This document shows, in pieces, positions 1 to 10,469 of a stretch of 64,000 nt of DNA (positions are counted from its first letter, which is position 1; every line of letters starts with the position of its first letter). The notes beneath the pieces were generated by a model. It made no database searches, was not told the DNA's origin, and was given only the letters and a program-made list of their open reading frames with translations. Source of the DNA: Rhizobium sp. ZPR4 (lineage in GTDB: Bacteria; Pseudomonadota; Alphaproteobacteria; Rhizobiales; Rhizobiaceae); the NCBI RefSeq assembly GCF_040215725.1, contig NZ_CP157967.1:1674001-1738000 (forward strand). The letters are read 5' to 3'. The translations under genes were made by a program, and so were the position numbers.

Positions 1-2
1 TC

Positions 3-725
3 GACGAAGCACTGAAGGTCTCGAATGAGGTGATAACAATGTCGCCGGGAATGCCCGATTTCTATTTCCAACGCGCACGAATTCGCGCAAATGCTAGGAA
101 ATATCGGGACGCTATCGACGACTACTATTCCGTCATCGGCCTAACCGACAATATCGCGATGTTAAACAGCGCGGTATTCGAGGGAATCTCGACAAGCTAT
201 CGCGAACTTGGCGAATATTGCGAGGCGATTGGACCGCTTCAGCTCTGGGTTTCCACCAATCCCGATCGCAATGATACCGCGGTCGTGCGTGGGATCATCA
301 AGCTGTATGAAACCATGGGAAAATGCACCTCGACCTATGCCACCGGCAGTGATCGATTTCCGACGCAGGGCAAGAATATCATCCTGGCGCGGGTCTCGAT
401 CAATGACACGGAAGGGACGTTCATCGTCGACACAGGCGCCAGCTTTGTCGCAGTGAACAAAGCCTTTGCCGCGCGGGCCAAGCTGCCGATCGACGGCAAC
501 AACGGAATTTCGCTTCAGACGGCGAACGGCGTTTCCCAAGCCACGCACACAACGGCTGCCACTGTGAAAGTCGGACATGTCCAGGCCAGCGATATCACGA
601 CGGTCGTCCTTGATGACAACGCAGCCCTCGGCAACGAAGTTGACGGGCTGCTTGGCCGCTCCTTCCTCTCGCGCTTCGACGTCACCTTCGGCGGCCGGGA
701 ATGGCGTATCCAAGCGAAGAATTAA
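3..725 (+). CDS. TPR / retropepsin-like aspartic protease (5' truncated)
   Basis: The frame is open to the left edge of the window, so the true start lies upstream and the first GTG at 30 is internal. The visible N-terminal part is helical and TPR-like, with segments such as FYFQRARIRANARKYRDAI. It is followed by a clan AA single-lobe aspartic protease domain with the active-site motif VDTGAS, Asp at residue 134 when counted from the GTG at 30. The later GLLGRSFLSRF segment is the usual second landmark of this family. The role is probably periplasmic or membrane-associated proteolysis, but the N-terminus needed to judge export is missing. A second protease of the same clan lies at 38930. GC looks slightly lower than in the neighbours. 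Confidence 0.75.
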   Translation, partial: DEALKVSNEVITMSPGMPDFYFQRARIRANARKYRDAIDDYYSVIGLTDNIAMLNSAVFEGISTSYRELGEYCEAIGPLQLWVSTNPDRNDTAVVRGIIKLYETMGKCTSTYATGSDRFPTQGKNIILARVSINDTEGTFIVDTGASFVAVNKAFAARAKLPIDGNNGISLQTANGVSQATHTTAATVKVGHVQASDITTVVLDDNAALGNEVDGLLGRSFLSRFDVTFGGREWRIQAKN

Positions 726-787
726 GCCGGATCGTCGGTTGGGCCAGCCCGGGCAGTTTCCGCCGGCGTCTTTAGTAATAGGGCAAT

Positions 788-818
788 AAAAAAGGGCGAC
801 CGCCAGGTCGCCCTTTTT
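788..818. terminator. Bidirectional intrinsic terminator
   Basis: An 8-bp perfect stem (GGGCGACC, 794-801, with GGTCGCCC, 806-813) closes a GCCA loop. It is flanked by six A on the left and five T on the right, so it can end both the rightward protease gene and the leftward transpeptidase gene, which converge here. Confidence 0.85.
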
Positions 819-837
819 GTCTTAAATCAAACCAAAC

Positions 838-2736
838 TCAGATCTGAGCGGTACGCGCCTTCGAGGTCGCATCGAGCGCCTTTTGCGTGGCAGCATCGCG
901 ATCGTAGACGTCGTTGAAATACTGAATGACGCCATCCTTGTTCGGCCATGCGGTGAAGTAGGCGATGTAGATCGGGAACTTCTGCGGCACCGAAACGCCC
1001 TTGTTCTGGCCGGTCGCGATCTGCTTGGCGACGTCGTCGACCGTGGTGTTCAGCACGGCAGCAGCCATTGCGCGCGGATCGGCAAGACGGACGCAGCCAT
1101 GGCTGAGTGCACGCATATCCTTCTTGAAGAAGCTCTTCTGCGGCGTGTCGTGCATGTAGATCGCGTGCGAGTTCGGGAAGAGGATCTTCAGTTCGCCGAG
1201 CGCATTGTCGCTGCTCGGCGGCTGACGAACCGAGATGCTCTTCGTCGAGCCGTACCAGTCGACGCTGGACGATGCGACGGCACGGCCGCCGACTTCAACC
1301 TGATAGCCCATGCGGTCGAGATAATTCGGGTCGGCGCGCAGCTTCGGCAGCATCTCGTTGATGATGATCGATTGCGGAACGCCCCAGAACGGGTTGAATT
1401 CAACCGTCTGCACCTGATTTTCGAAGAAGAAGGTCTGGTGCTGCTTGCTGCCGACGACGACGCGCATCGACAGCTGTTCCTGGTTGTTGTTGTAGTAATA
1501 GACCATGAAGGCCGGCTGGTTGATGAAGACGTAGCGCGGGCCGAGTTCGTCAGGCAGCCAGCGCAGCTGTTCCATGGCGATGACCAGCTTCTGGATCTTC
1601 GCGTCGCTGTTCTCGCCGACCATGGCGCGAACGGAGGACGGACCGATGACGCCGTCGGCCGTCAGTCCCTTTTCTCTCTGAAAGTCCTCGACCAGCGACA
1701 CCAGCTCGGGCGTGTAGCTCGGCGTGCCCAGATAAGCGGCGAAAAGATCGGCGTGAGCCGTCTTCAGCGCGTCAGATCCGCGATGCTGGATCGCCTTGAC
1801 GATATTGGCCATTTCCGGGGAGCTGCCGCCCGGCTTCAAGGTGCCGGTCAGGGAAATGGAGATATGGCTGCCGTCCGATCCGCTTGCGGCGCGCAGCTTC
1901 GCAAGCTCCGCCTTCAATTCCATGAATTGCGAGTTGGACGGGCTGCGGCTGTTGAGATAGGCACCGACATCCGGGCTGGCGCGCAGCACATCGAGCATGG
2001 CCGTCAGATTGACGTCCTTGCGCTTGAAGTCGTGATAGCCGGAGATCTTGTTCGGGTCGAGACGACCGCGAACCGTATCCTGAACGAACATCAATACCTT
2101 GCTCGACAGCGCAAGCTCGAATTGCATGAGTGCGCGGTCGCGCATCACCGGATCGGCATTTGCCGCATCGGCACTGGGCGGCATCACGGCATAGTCCGCG
2201 GGATCAAGACCGACGGAACCGGCATCGGCAAGAACGCCCATGGCGGCCTTCGCCTTGTCGCTGACGGCATGATCGGCAACCCAGAGAAGCGGCTTGCTCT
2301 GATCGGCATAATAGGCCTCGATTGCCTTGGCGATGTCGTTGGTCGCCATGACGCGGGCATCGGCCAGGTAGCGACGCTGCGAGATCTCGGTATCGACCGC
2401 GACCGGCGTCGGGGAGGCGTCGGCAACGGCTCCGGTCACCACCGGATCGGCAAAATGCGTGGTCGCCACCAGACGCATCTGGTCAGCCTTGTAGGTATAG
2501 TATTTGGGTGCATCCACGGTCGGCAGCGACTGCTTGGCCCGCGGCGGCTGATCGGCATTCAGCGTCTGCGCCGGGTTCACGGGAACCGGCGCCGATACCT
2601 GCGTGCTCTGCTGACGCCCCTGCCCGCCACGGATGAAATCCATAAGAGTCATCGCGCTTGCAGAGGTTGCGCCGATGGAGGAAAGGCAACAGGAAAGGGC
2701 CAGGACGGATGCTGTGGCTTTGATGGCAAGTTTCAT
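838..2736 (-). CDS. L,D-transpeptidase, YcbB type
   Basis: This 632-residue protein begins with a signal peptide ending near Ala-Ser-Ala at residue 28. A peptidoglycan-binding domain follows at about 340-375 (segment VEDFQREKGLTADGVIGP), then a C-terminal YkuD catalytic domain. The catalytic motif SHGCVRL is intact with Cys at about residue 548, and the upstream MHDTP histidine is at about 529. Enzymes of this family make 3-3 (L,D) crosslinks in the periplasmic murein, which is an important crosslink type in Rhizobiales. Size and domain order match the YcbB group rather than the short ErfK/YbiS group. The gene stands alone and is read toward the terminator at 788-818. The ribosome site before the ATG is weak. 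Confidence 0.9.
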   Translation of the reverse strand: MKLAIKATASVLALSCCLSSIGATSASAMTLMDFIRGGQGRQQSTQVSAPVPVNPAQTLNADQPPRAKQSLPTVDAPKYYTYKADQMRLVATTHFADPVVTGAVADASPTPVAVDTEISQRRYLADARVMATNDIAKAIEAYYADQSKPLLWVADHAVSDKAKAAMGVLADAGSVGLDPADYAVMPPSADAANADPVMRDRALMQFELALSSKVLMFVQDTVRGRLDPNKISGYHDFKRKDVNLTAMLDVLRASPDVGAYLNSRSPSNSQFMELKAELAKLRAASGSDGSHISISLTGTLKPGGSSPEMANIVKAIQHRGSDALKTAHADLFAAYLGTPSYTPELVSLVEDFQREKGLTADGVIGPSSVRAMVGENSDAKIQKLVIAMEQLRWLPDELGPRYVFINQPAFMVYYYNNNQEQLSMRVVVGSKQHQTFFFENQVQTVEFNPFWGVPQSIIINEMLPKLRADPNYLDRMGYQVEVGGRAVASSSVDWYGSTKSISVRQPPSSDNALGELKILFPNSHAIYMHDTPQKSFFKKDMRALSHGCVRLADPRAMAAAVLNTTVDDVAKQIATGQNKGVSVPQKFPIYIAYFTAWPNKDGVIQYFNDVYDRDAATQKALDATSKARTAQI

Positions 2737-3138
2737 TCTCTAATCAGTCCCTGTATCGTGCGATAACTTCGAGCTTGGCGGTGCTGTTTTCAACTCGGCC
2801 GCGATGCCTTCGGCATCATACACCTGATATAGTGAAAACGGCGAGACCCCGCCTTTCGTTCAATGCCTCAACTTCATGTTACGAAGCAGCGGCGTCTTCC
2901 GCGCTCAGTCCACACCGAATTATGAAATTATTGGTTAATCTTTTATTGAAATTTCCGGGACTTTTTAAGCGCCCCAAATGCGCCCCCATTAATATATGCG
3001 GGGCGTGTTAAAAAGAGCACGCCGCCTTGGCAGAAAACTTGAATAGCAAAGTCATCAAATGGCGCTTTGATGTTTTCTTGGGCGCTGTTCGGGCTTATAT
3101 GGCTGCTATCTGTCTCAATGAAAAGCAGGACCAGGAAC
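2737..3138. other. Intergenic region upstream of two divergent genes
   Basis: This 402-bp non-coding stretch separates the divergent L,D-transpeptidase and fumC genes and must hold both promoters. A short hairpin (GATGCC at 2803, GGCATC at 2812) and GC-rich imperfect repeats near 2970-3005 are visible. The dyad at 3053-3072 is listed separately. Short open frames here show no family resemblance. Confidence 0.6.
3053..3072. promoter_or_regulatory. Dyad upstream of fumC
   Basis: CATCAAA (3053-3059) and TTTGATG (3066-3072) form a 7-bp inverted repeat around a 6-bp centre, about 67 bp before the fumC start. The spacing would suit an operator or a leader hairpin. No known factor is assigned. Confidence 0.4.
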
Positions 3139-4530
3139 ATGACGTCCACCCGCACCGAAACCGATACCTTTGGCCCGATCGAAGTCGCCAGCGACCGCTA
3201 TTGGGGCGCACAGGCGCAGCGCTCGCTCGGCAATTTCAAGATCGGCTGGGAAAAGCAGCCGCTATCGGTCGTCCGCGCGCTCGGCATCGTCAAGCAAGCG
3301 GCCGCACGCGCCAATATGGAACTCGGCCAGCTCGACCCGGCGCTCGGCAAGGCAATCGTCGCGGCGGCGCAGGAAGTCATCGACGGCAAGCTCAACGATC
3401 ACTTTCCGCTGGTCGTCTGGCAGACCGGCTCCGGCACGCAGTCGAACATGAACGCCAATGAGGTGATTTCGAACCGCGCGATCGAAATGCTCGGCGGTGT
3501 CATGGGCTCGAAGAAGCCGGTGCATCCGAACGACCACGTCAACATGAGCCAGTCGTCGAACGACACCTATCCGACGGCCATGCACATCGCCTGCGCCGAG
3601 CAGATCGTTCATCACTTGCTGCCAGCCTTGCAACATCTGCATGCCGCACTGGAAAAGAAGGTGGCCGACTTCGCCCATATCATCAAGATCGGCCGCACCC
3701 ACACGCAGGATGCGACACCGCTGACGCTTGGCCAGGAATTTTCCGGCTATGCCGCCCAGGTCGCCTCCTCGATCAAGCGCATCGAGCTGACCCTGCCGGG
3801 CCTTTGCGAACTCGCCCAGGGCGGCACGGCGGTCGGAACCGGGCTCAACGCGCCGATCGGCTTTGCCGAGAGGGTCGCCGACGAGATCGCCGGGATTACC
3901 GGCCTGCCCTTCGTCACCGCGCCGAACAAGTTCGAGGCGCTGGCAGCCCATGACTCGATGGTGTTCAGCCACGGCGCGATCAACGCCGCGGCGGCAGCTC
4001 TCTTCAAGATCGCCAATGATATCCGCTTGCTCGGCTCCGGCCCGCGCTCCGGTCTCGGCGAATTGTCGTTGCCGGAAAACGAGCCGGGCTCCTCGATCAT
4101 GCCGGGCAAGGTCAATCCGACCCAGTGCGAAGCGCTGACGCAGGTCTGCATTCAGGTCTTCGGCAACAATGCCGCCCTCACCTTTGCCGGCAGCCAGGGC
4201 CATTTCGAGCTCAACGTCTATAATCCGATGATGGCCTACAATTTCCTGCAGTCTGTGCAGTTGCTCGGCGACGCCGCCGTCTCCTTCACCGATAATTGCG
4301 TCGTCGGCATCGAGGCGCGCGAAGACAACATCAAGGCAGGCCTGGAGCGGTCACTGATGCTGGTGACGGCACTCGCGCCGAAGATCGGCTACGACAATGC
4401 CGCAAAGATCGCCAAGACGGCCCACAAGAATGGCACGACGCTGAAGGAAGAAGCGCTCGCAAGCGGATTGGTGTCTTCGGAGGAATATGACGCCATCGTC
4501 CGGCCGGAGACGATGATAGGTCCGAAGTAA
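3139..4530 (+). CDS. fumC: Fumarate hydratase class II
   Basis: This 463-residue enzyme of the aspartase/fumarase superfamily interconverts fumarate and malate in the TCA cycle without an iron-sulfur cluster. The signature [11 protein letters not shown] is at residues 317-327, with the catalytic serine of the mobile loop at about 319. The [10 protein letters not shown] segment carries the catalytic histidine at about 188. The length matches E. coli FumC (467). I chose the ATG at 3139, just after a CAGGA-type ribosome site, because homology begins at once; upstream in-frame codons have no support. A GC-rich hairpin without a T-run lies after the stop at about 4546-4568. A class I fumarase is only 850 bp downstream. 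Confidence 0.96.
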   Translation: MTSTRTETDTFGPIEVASDRYWGAQAQRSLGNFKIGWEKQPLSVVRALGIVKQAAARANMELGQLDPALGKAIVAAAQEVIDGKLNDHFPLVVWQTGSGTQSNMNANEVISNRAIEMLGGVMGSKKPVHPNDHVNMSQSSNDTYPTAMHIACAEQIVHHLLPALQHLHAALEKKVADFAHIIKIGRTHTQDATPLTLGQEFSGYAAQVASSIKRIELTLPGLCELAQGGTAVGTGLNAPIGFAERVADEIAGITGLPFVTAPNKFEALAAHDSMVFSHGAINAAAAALFKIANDIRLLGSGPRSGLGELSLPENEPGSSIMPGKVNPTQCEALTQVCIQVFGNNAALTFAGSQGHFELNVYNPMMAYNFLQSVQLLGDAAVSFTDNCVVGIEAREDNIKAGLERSLMLVTALAPKIGYDNAAKIAKTAHKNGTTLKEEALASGLVSSEEYDAIVRPETMIGPK

Positions 4531-4653
4531 AATCACCCACTGGAGACAAATCGCCCCGACAAATGGCCGGGGCGTCCTCTGTGGAGATAGCCTCCGTTCC
4601 CTTGACGAGATTGATCAATTTTCAGAACATAAAGCGAACAAACGGAGGTATCA

Positions 4654-5214
4654 ATGTCGATAACGACATCCGACTTTGTAGCGCATGTGCTGGAGAATCA
4701 GATCAACAGGGAACTGCTTGATCGCCTTCCTCTTCTCAAGCTACCCCAATGCATCCTTACTGCCGGATGCCTATTTCAAACGGTGTGGAATTTCAAAAGT
4801 GGGCATTCCCCGACATGGGGCGTCAAAGATTACGATATCTTCTATTTTGATGATCGAGATCTATCGTGGGAAGCCGAAGATAAAGTCATTCAGAAGGTGA
4901 AGCAGGCTCTCGGAAGTTTGGCGGATCGGATCGAGATTCGAAATCAGGCTCGAGTTCATCTTTGGTATTCGAAAAAATTCGGAAGGTCTTATCCGCCTCT
5001 TCAGCGCGCGGAAGAAGGCATTGATCGCTATCTGATCTCCTGCACTCGTGTTGGCATAAGAGCAGAAGGTGGAAGCGTGTACGCGCCAGATGGCTTCGAT
5101 GACATGTGGAACGGCATATTGCGCATAAACCCTGCCAATGCACAGCCAGATCTGTTCAAACGAAAATGTGCTGACTTTCTGATCAGGTGGCCTTGGCTAT
5201 CGATAAGATACTGA
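4654..5214 (+). CDS. Nucleotidyltransferase family protein (DUF925/NTP_transf_6)
   Basis: This 186-residue protein resembles the NTP_transf_6 (DUF925) family. The landmarks are the N-terminal CILTAGCLFQTVWN segment, then WGVKDYDIFYFDD with two acidic residues placed as metal ligands of a nucleotidyltransferase fold, then SCTRVGIR and YAPDGFDDMWNG. No substrate is established for the family. The ribosome site GGAGG is well placed before the ATG. Codon use and GC are clearly lower than in the two fumarase genes on either side, which suggests acquisition by transfer into this interval. No toxin or antitoxin partner is visible beside it. Confidence 0.8.
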   Translation: MSITTSDFVAHVLENQINRELLDRLPLLKLPQCILTAGCLFQTVWNFKSGHSPTWGVKDYDIFYFDDRDLSWEAEDKVIQKVKQALGSLADRIEIRNQARVHLWYSKKFGRSYPPLQRAEEGIDRYLISCTRVGIRAEGGSVYAPDGFDDMWNGILRINPANAQPDLFKRKCADFLIRWPWLSIRY

Positions 5215-5377
5215 GAGCATTGCGACGTGGGAATCAAGCGCCCGCTTCCTGCATGTCTGAACTGATCGGCTGATGCCTCACACAACCAGGTCACCATCAA
5301 CAATTGCTTTTGACGCAAGCCGGATTTAGATCGTTTCCAAACATCTTCCCCGCCATCCGGCTTGAAAGGTTTCCCAT

Positions 5378-6985
<1,608 letters not shown>

Positions 6986-7014
6986 AAATTTCTGCCCTTG
7001 ATCGATCGTATTGA

Positions 7015-7038
7015 AAGGGGCGCATCAGCGCCCCTTCT
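7015..7038 (+). terminator. Intrinsic terminator after fumA
   Basis: A 9-bp perfect stem (AAGGGGCGC, 7015-7023, with GCGCCCCTT, 7028-7036) closes an ATCA loop 30 bp after the fumA stop. The T tract is short and mixed. Confidence 0.75.
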
Positions 7039-7183
7039 GTAAAAGCGTCCTTTAATTGTAATTATTTCCGAATAAAACCGTAATCACAGAAGATTTTTCA
7101 CAATCACGTCCTTAATATTTTCTCAAAGAATCTTTGCGTAGATAAAGAAGGGATTTAACCAATACATGTTACGGAGCTCACCG

Positions 7184-8251
7184 ATGAGTACGGCGATTGC
7201 GCCCAAGGCGCAAATTCCCGACGTGGCAGGGCAGATTACATACGCCATGCGATCCATGGGGGTCGCACCTATTCCGCGCAATTACGAACTTTTCTACGAA
7301 GCCTATATCGGCTCCAATCTCGCTCTCACCCGTGAACTGGCAGCTCTCGGCAAGAGCGCCACGCAGGAAGAGCTGGACGAGATAGGCGCTAAGTATTTCC
7401 CGCATCACGCAGGTCGCGTCTTCGACGATGCGCACGCTCGCCTGACCTCCGAACTTGATGCCGTCCTGCGCGCCCTGCGCCAGGAACAGACGACGCTCCA
7501 GAGCTACAATCGCCTGCTGGGCGAGACCTGCCAAAGCATAAGCTCCAGGAGCCACAACAGCGCCGAACTGCTGCGCGGCGCCATCGACATGCTCGCCGCT
7601 GCGACGGGCGACACCATGGCTCATGGTGAAAAGACGGTCGAGAACGTCGCCCAGCGCAGCCAGGAAATGGAGCTGGTCCGCAAGGAGTTGGACGAATACA
7701 AGCGCATCGCCAACACCGATGCCCTGACCCGCCTTTCCAACCGCCGCGCCTTCGAGGACCGGCTGATCTCCATCTTCGACAACCATTTGACCCGCCCGAC
7801 GACGGCGCTGGTGCTCGCCGATATCGATCACTTCAAGCGGATCAACGACACATTCGGCCATCCGGTCGGCGACAAGATCCTTGCGACCGTCGCCTCCATC
7901 ATCCGCGCCAATGTACGCCGCGATGTCTTCGTTGCCCGCATTGGCGGCGAGGAATTCGCCCTGATTCTGGAAGCCGCCAGCGTCGAAGACGTCACGACAG
8001 TCTGCGAACGAATCCGCCGCACGCTGGAGATGACGCCTTTCAAGAATTCCCGCACCAGGGTCGATTACGGTCCGATCACCCTCTCGCTCGGCATCTGCAT
8101 GGCTTCGGAAGCAGCCGATTCAGGAGAGCTGTATAACAAGGCCGATCTGGCGCTTTACTGCGCCAAGAATGCCGGCCGCAACTGCAGCAGTGTCTATCAG
8201 GACGGCATGCAGAAGGATTTCACCAAAAGTTGGCTCATCTACAAAAATTAG
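7184..8251 (+). CDS. GGDEF diguanylate cyclase
   Basis: This 355-residue cytosolic protein has an N-terminal helical region of about 165 residues with no recognised sensor family, then a GGDEF domain with GGEEF at 254-258. The metal and nucleotide residues look complete (VLADIDHFKRINDTFGH), so it should make cyclic di-GMP. The usual inhibitory RxxD site before GGDEF is not preserved: the register reads R245-R-D-V, so product inhibition at that site is unlikely. I chose the ATG at 7184 because GGAG lies 7 bp before it; the in-frame ATG at 7166 has no such site. An AT-rich region of about 145 bp between the fumA terminator and the gene should hold its promoter. Confidence 0.92.
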   Translation: MSTAIAPKAQIPDVAGQITYAMRSMGVAPIPRNYELFYEAYIGSNLALTRELAALGKSATQEELDEIGAKYFPHHAGRVFDDAHARLTSELDAVLRALRQEQTTLQSYNRLLGETCQSISSRSHNSAELLRGAIDMLAAATGDTMAHGEKTVENVAQRSQEMELVRKELDEYKRIANTDALTRLSNRRAFEDRLISIFDNHLTRPTTALVLADIDHFKRINDTFGHPVGDKILATVASIIRANVRRDVFVARIGGEEFALILEAASVEDVTTVCERIRRTLEMTPFKNSRTRVDYGPITLSLGICMASEAADSGELYNKADLALYCAKNAGRNCSSVYQDGMQKDFTKSWLIYKN

Positions 8252-8305
8252 AAGTGAAGCCAACCAACCGCCGGCGCTGCTTTCCCAGGCATGCCGGCGG
8301 CTTGT

Positions 8306-8914
8306 TTACCACAGCGTCTTGGCCGCCCGCGCCGGCGCCTCGCGATCATAAGTTTCCTGATCGAAATCGGCCCTTGCAGCCTTGAGCATCATACCGGGGC
8401 TCGGCAGGCTTGCCGGATCGACGAACCGTTCCGCATTCCAAAGCTCAGCTCGCATCACCGCCCGCGCGCACTGGAAATAGACTTCCTCGATCGTGATGAC
8501 GATGACGCAGCGTGGATGCTTGCCATCCATCTCGAAACTGTCGAGTAAAGTCGGCTCGATAGAGACGACTGCCCGACCATTGAGCCTCATCGTCGTATTC
8601 GACCCGGGGATGAGGAACATCAGCGCAATGCGCGGATCGCGCACGATATTCGCAAGAGAATCGACGCGGTTATTGCCGCGCCAATCCGGCAGATGCAGGG
8701 TCTTCTCATCCTCCACGCGAACGACCCCACCCAGATCACCGCGCGGTGAGCAATCCAGACCCTCCGGTCCGACCGTTGCCAATGCCATGAAGGGCGATAC
8801 TTCGATCATCCGGCGATAGAGCGGTGTCAGGACGCTCGCTACCTTGGTGATCGACGCCTCGCCGGCATCCCCATAGAGCCCTTTCAGTTCCTCGACTGAA
8901 GTAACGATACGCAT
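8306..8914 (-). CDS. Pyridoxamine 5'-phosphate oxidase-family FMN-binding protein
   Basis: This 202-residue protein has the FMN-binding split-barrel fold of the PNPOx superfamily. Typical segments are MALATVGPEGLDCSPRGD, LHLPDWRGNNRVDSLANI and ALMFLIPGSNTTMRLNGRA. It most resembles the small PPOX-class FMN-dependent oxidoreductases rather than true PdxH, so its substrate is unknown. The ATG at 8914 follows a GGAGG site; the reading frame is open upstream but that part overlaps the end of the hydrolase gene and shows no homology. It is transcribed in the same direction as the hydrolase gene behind it and could share its transcript. Confidence 0.85.
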   Translation of the reverse strand: MRIVTSVEELKGLYGDAGEASITKVASVLTPLYRRMIEVSPFMALATVGPEGLDCSPRGDLGGVVRVEDEKTLHLPDWRGNNRVDSLANIVRDPRIALMFLIPGSNTTMRLNGRAVVSIEPTLLDSFEMDGKHPRCVIVITIEEVYFQCARAVMRAELWNAERFVDPASLPSPGMMLKAARADFDQETYDREAPARAAKTLW

Positions 8915-8972
8915 GCTGCCTCGCGCCTCCTTTTGGCGATCTGCCCCAAAAGCCCGCGCGACGCAGATATTG

Positions 8973-9938
8973 CTATGACGAGCGACGCAGCGAGGTTCGA
9001 TAAAACGATAGCACCGTCCCGTCCTGATTTCCGAGCGGATTTTCCGCCTCGATATCCTCGGCGAGGAAGCTTTCGATGGCGTCAAAGACCGGCGGAGCGC
9101 TGACGATGCGCCGATGACCGAAGCCATTAGCCCAGAAAAGGTGGACATGCGATCCCTCGGCGGCATAGGCGCGAGCATGATCGGCACTCACCTCCTTGTC
9201 ATCTTCGGCATGAACGACAAGGACCGGTCGGCTCGGATCGAGCCTGCCGCGCTTCTGGTCATAGGAGGCAAGCGTTCTGCCCGTCACGCGGCGAACCTCG
9301 TCTTCCAGGCTCGCTTGTGTCGCCGGCCCGAGCCGCATCAGGCGGCCGAAATCCTTGAACAGCCAGCCCATGGCGCTCGGCGCGCCGATCAGCACCAGCT
9401 TGCCCGGCTGGAGCGGATCGACATCGGGTAGAAAGCCGGCAGAGGCCAGCGTCAGAGACGCGCCGCCGAAGGAATGTCCGATCGCGGCATCGAAACCTCC
9501 GAAGCGGGCAGAAGCGGCTGCGATGGCGGAAACGGCCAGACGCACATTCAGGAACCGTCCGCCCGAACGGCCATGCCCGGGAAGATCGAGCGAGATCACC
9601 TCTGCCCCACGATCGGCAAGGAAGGTAGCAAGCTCGGACATGTATTCACTGCTGGAACCCCAACCATGTACCACGAGATAGCGTTTGCGCGATCCCTTGG
9701 CTCCGCCATTGAAACGATAGGCCATGGCGCGGCCGCCCGGAAACGGCAGCATCACCCGCTCCGCCGCCAGAAGACGCTCCCTGCCCTCCATATGCGCCGC
9801 CTTGGCCTTTGAGCCGCGCGGCCGGCGCGATGGCGTCAGACAGAAAAGCCGGAAAGCTGCCTTGCCGGCCAGCCGCGGAGACAGCCTTTCAAGACCGGAC
9901 AGACCCGACCGGGTGACCTCGAGCGCAAAGGATGGCAT
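8973..9938 (-). CDS. Alpha/beta hydrolase
   Basis: This 321-residue protein has the alpha/beta hydrolase fold. The oxyanion-hole region is HGWGSSSEY, the nucleophile elbow is GHSFGG, the acid is likely in VLVVHAEDDKEVS, and the catalytic histidine is in GFGHRRIV. No signal peptide is evident, so it probably acts in the cytosol on an ester or related substrate that cannot be named. The ATG at 9938 is 45 bp from the divergent MarR gene at 9984. The intergenic dyad at 9955-9970 suggests that the MarR protein controls this gene. Confidence 0.88.
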   Translation of the reverse strand: MPSFALEVTRSGLSGLERLSPRLAGKAAFRLFCLTPSRRPRGSKAKAAHMEGRERLLAAERVMLPFPGGRAMAYRFNGGAKGSRKRYLVVHGWGSSSEYMSELATFLADRGAEVISLDLPGHGRSGGRFLNVRLAVSAIAAASARFGGFDAAIGHSFGGASLTLASAGFLPDVDPLQPGKLVLIGAPSAMGWLFKDFGRLMRLGPATQASLEDEVRRVTGRTLASYDQKRGRLDPSRPVLVVHAEDDKEVSADHARAYAAEGSHVHLFWANGFGHRRIVSAPPVFDAIESFLAEDIEAENPLGNQDGTVLSFYRTSLRRSS

Positions 9939-9954
9939 AGTGGGAATCCAACAA

Positions 9955-9970
9955 TGTTCAACTATGAACA
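9955..9970. promoter_or_regulatory. Probable MarR operator
   Basis: TGTTCA (9955-9960) and TGAACA (9965-9970) form a perfect 6-bp inverted repeat with an ACTA spacer, between the divergent hydrolase and marR-type genes. A third half-site, TGAACA at 9985-9990, overlaps the regulator start codon. Dyads of this size and position are typical of MarR autoregulation. Confidence 0.6.
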
Positions 9971-9983
9971 ATAAAGTACAACG

Positions 9984-10469
9984 ATGAACAAAAATCAATC
10001 CCTTCCCTGGGACCATCCGCGTTTTCGAAGCTGGATCGCCGTGGCGCGCGCCTGCCAGCTGATGCAACAATCACTGGCGCGGGAATTGGCGCATCTCGAC
10101 ATCAAGCCGCCGCATCTCGACATTCTCGTCAACCTGTTTCGCTTTGAAGGGATTTCCCAGCAGGAACTCGCCCGCAAGCTATTGGTCGGCCGCTCCAACA
10201 TGAGCATGTTGTTGCCGCAGATGGAAAAGCGGGGACTGATCGAACGGCGCAGCGACCGTCTCGACAAGCGCGTGCTCCGCCTCCACCTGACCGAGGAAGG
10301 GCGACGTGTCACAGGGGAAGCCATGACCATCCAGACCGCGCTCATCGACCGGATGCTCTCGGATGCGCCGATCGAAGAGTGCGAAGCGATCACCGTGCAT
10401 ATGGAGCGCATCGTCAGCCTCCTGATACAGGAAGAGCGTGAACCGCTGGAGCCCGTTGGCGATCAATGA
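9984..10469 (+). CDS. MarR-family transcriptional regulator
   Basis: This 161-residue protein has a winged helix-turn-helix of the MarR family. The recognition region is ISQQELARKLLVGRSNMSMLLPQMEKRGLIERRSD and the wing is RVLRLHLTEEGRR; flanking helices would form the dimer interface. It lies divergent to the alpha/beta hydrolase gene with a dyad between them, so local repression that a small ligand relieves is the likely arrangement. No cysteine pair typical of redox-sensing OhrR proteins is apparent. Its 3' end overlaps the convergent ltrA gene by 7 bp. Confidence 0.9.
   Translation: MNKNQSLPWDHPRFRSWIAVARACQLMQQSLARELAHLDIKPPHLDILVNLFRFEGISQQELARKLLVGRSNMSMLLPQMEKRGLIERRSDRLDKRVLRLHLTEEGRRVTGEAMTIQTALIDRMLSDAPIEECEAITVHMERIVSLLIQEEREPLEPVGDQ

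Noticed and set aside
883..2766. 627-residue open frame on the plus strand
   Set aside because: It is the antisense of the L,D-transpeptidase gene, whose domains and catalytic motif are clear; the frame is open only because of high GC third positions.
2775..3155. Small open frames upstream of fumC on both strands
   Set aside because: No homology, poor codon use and no ribosome site; the region is better seen as the control region of divergent genes.
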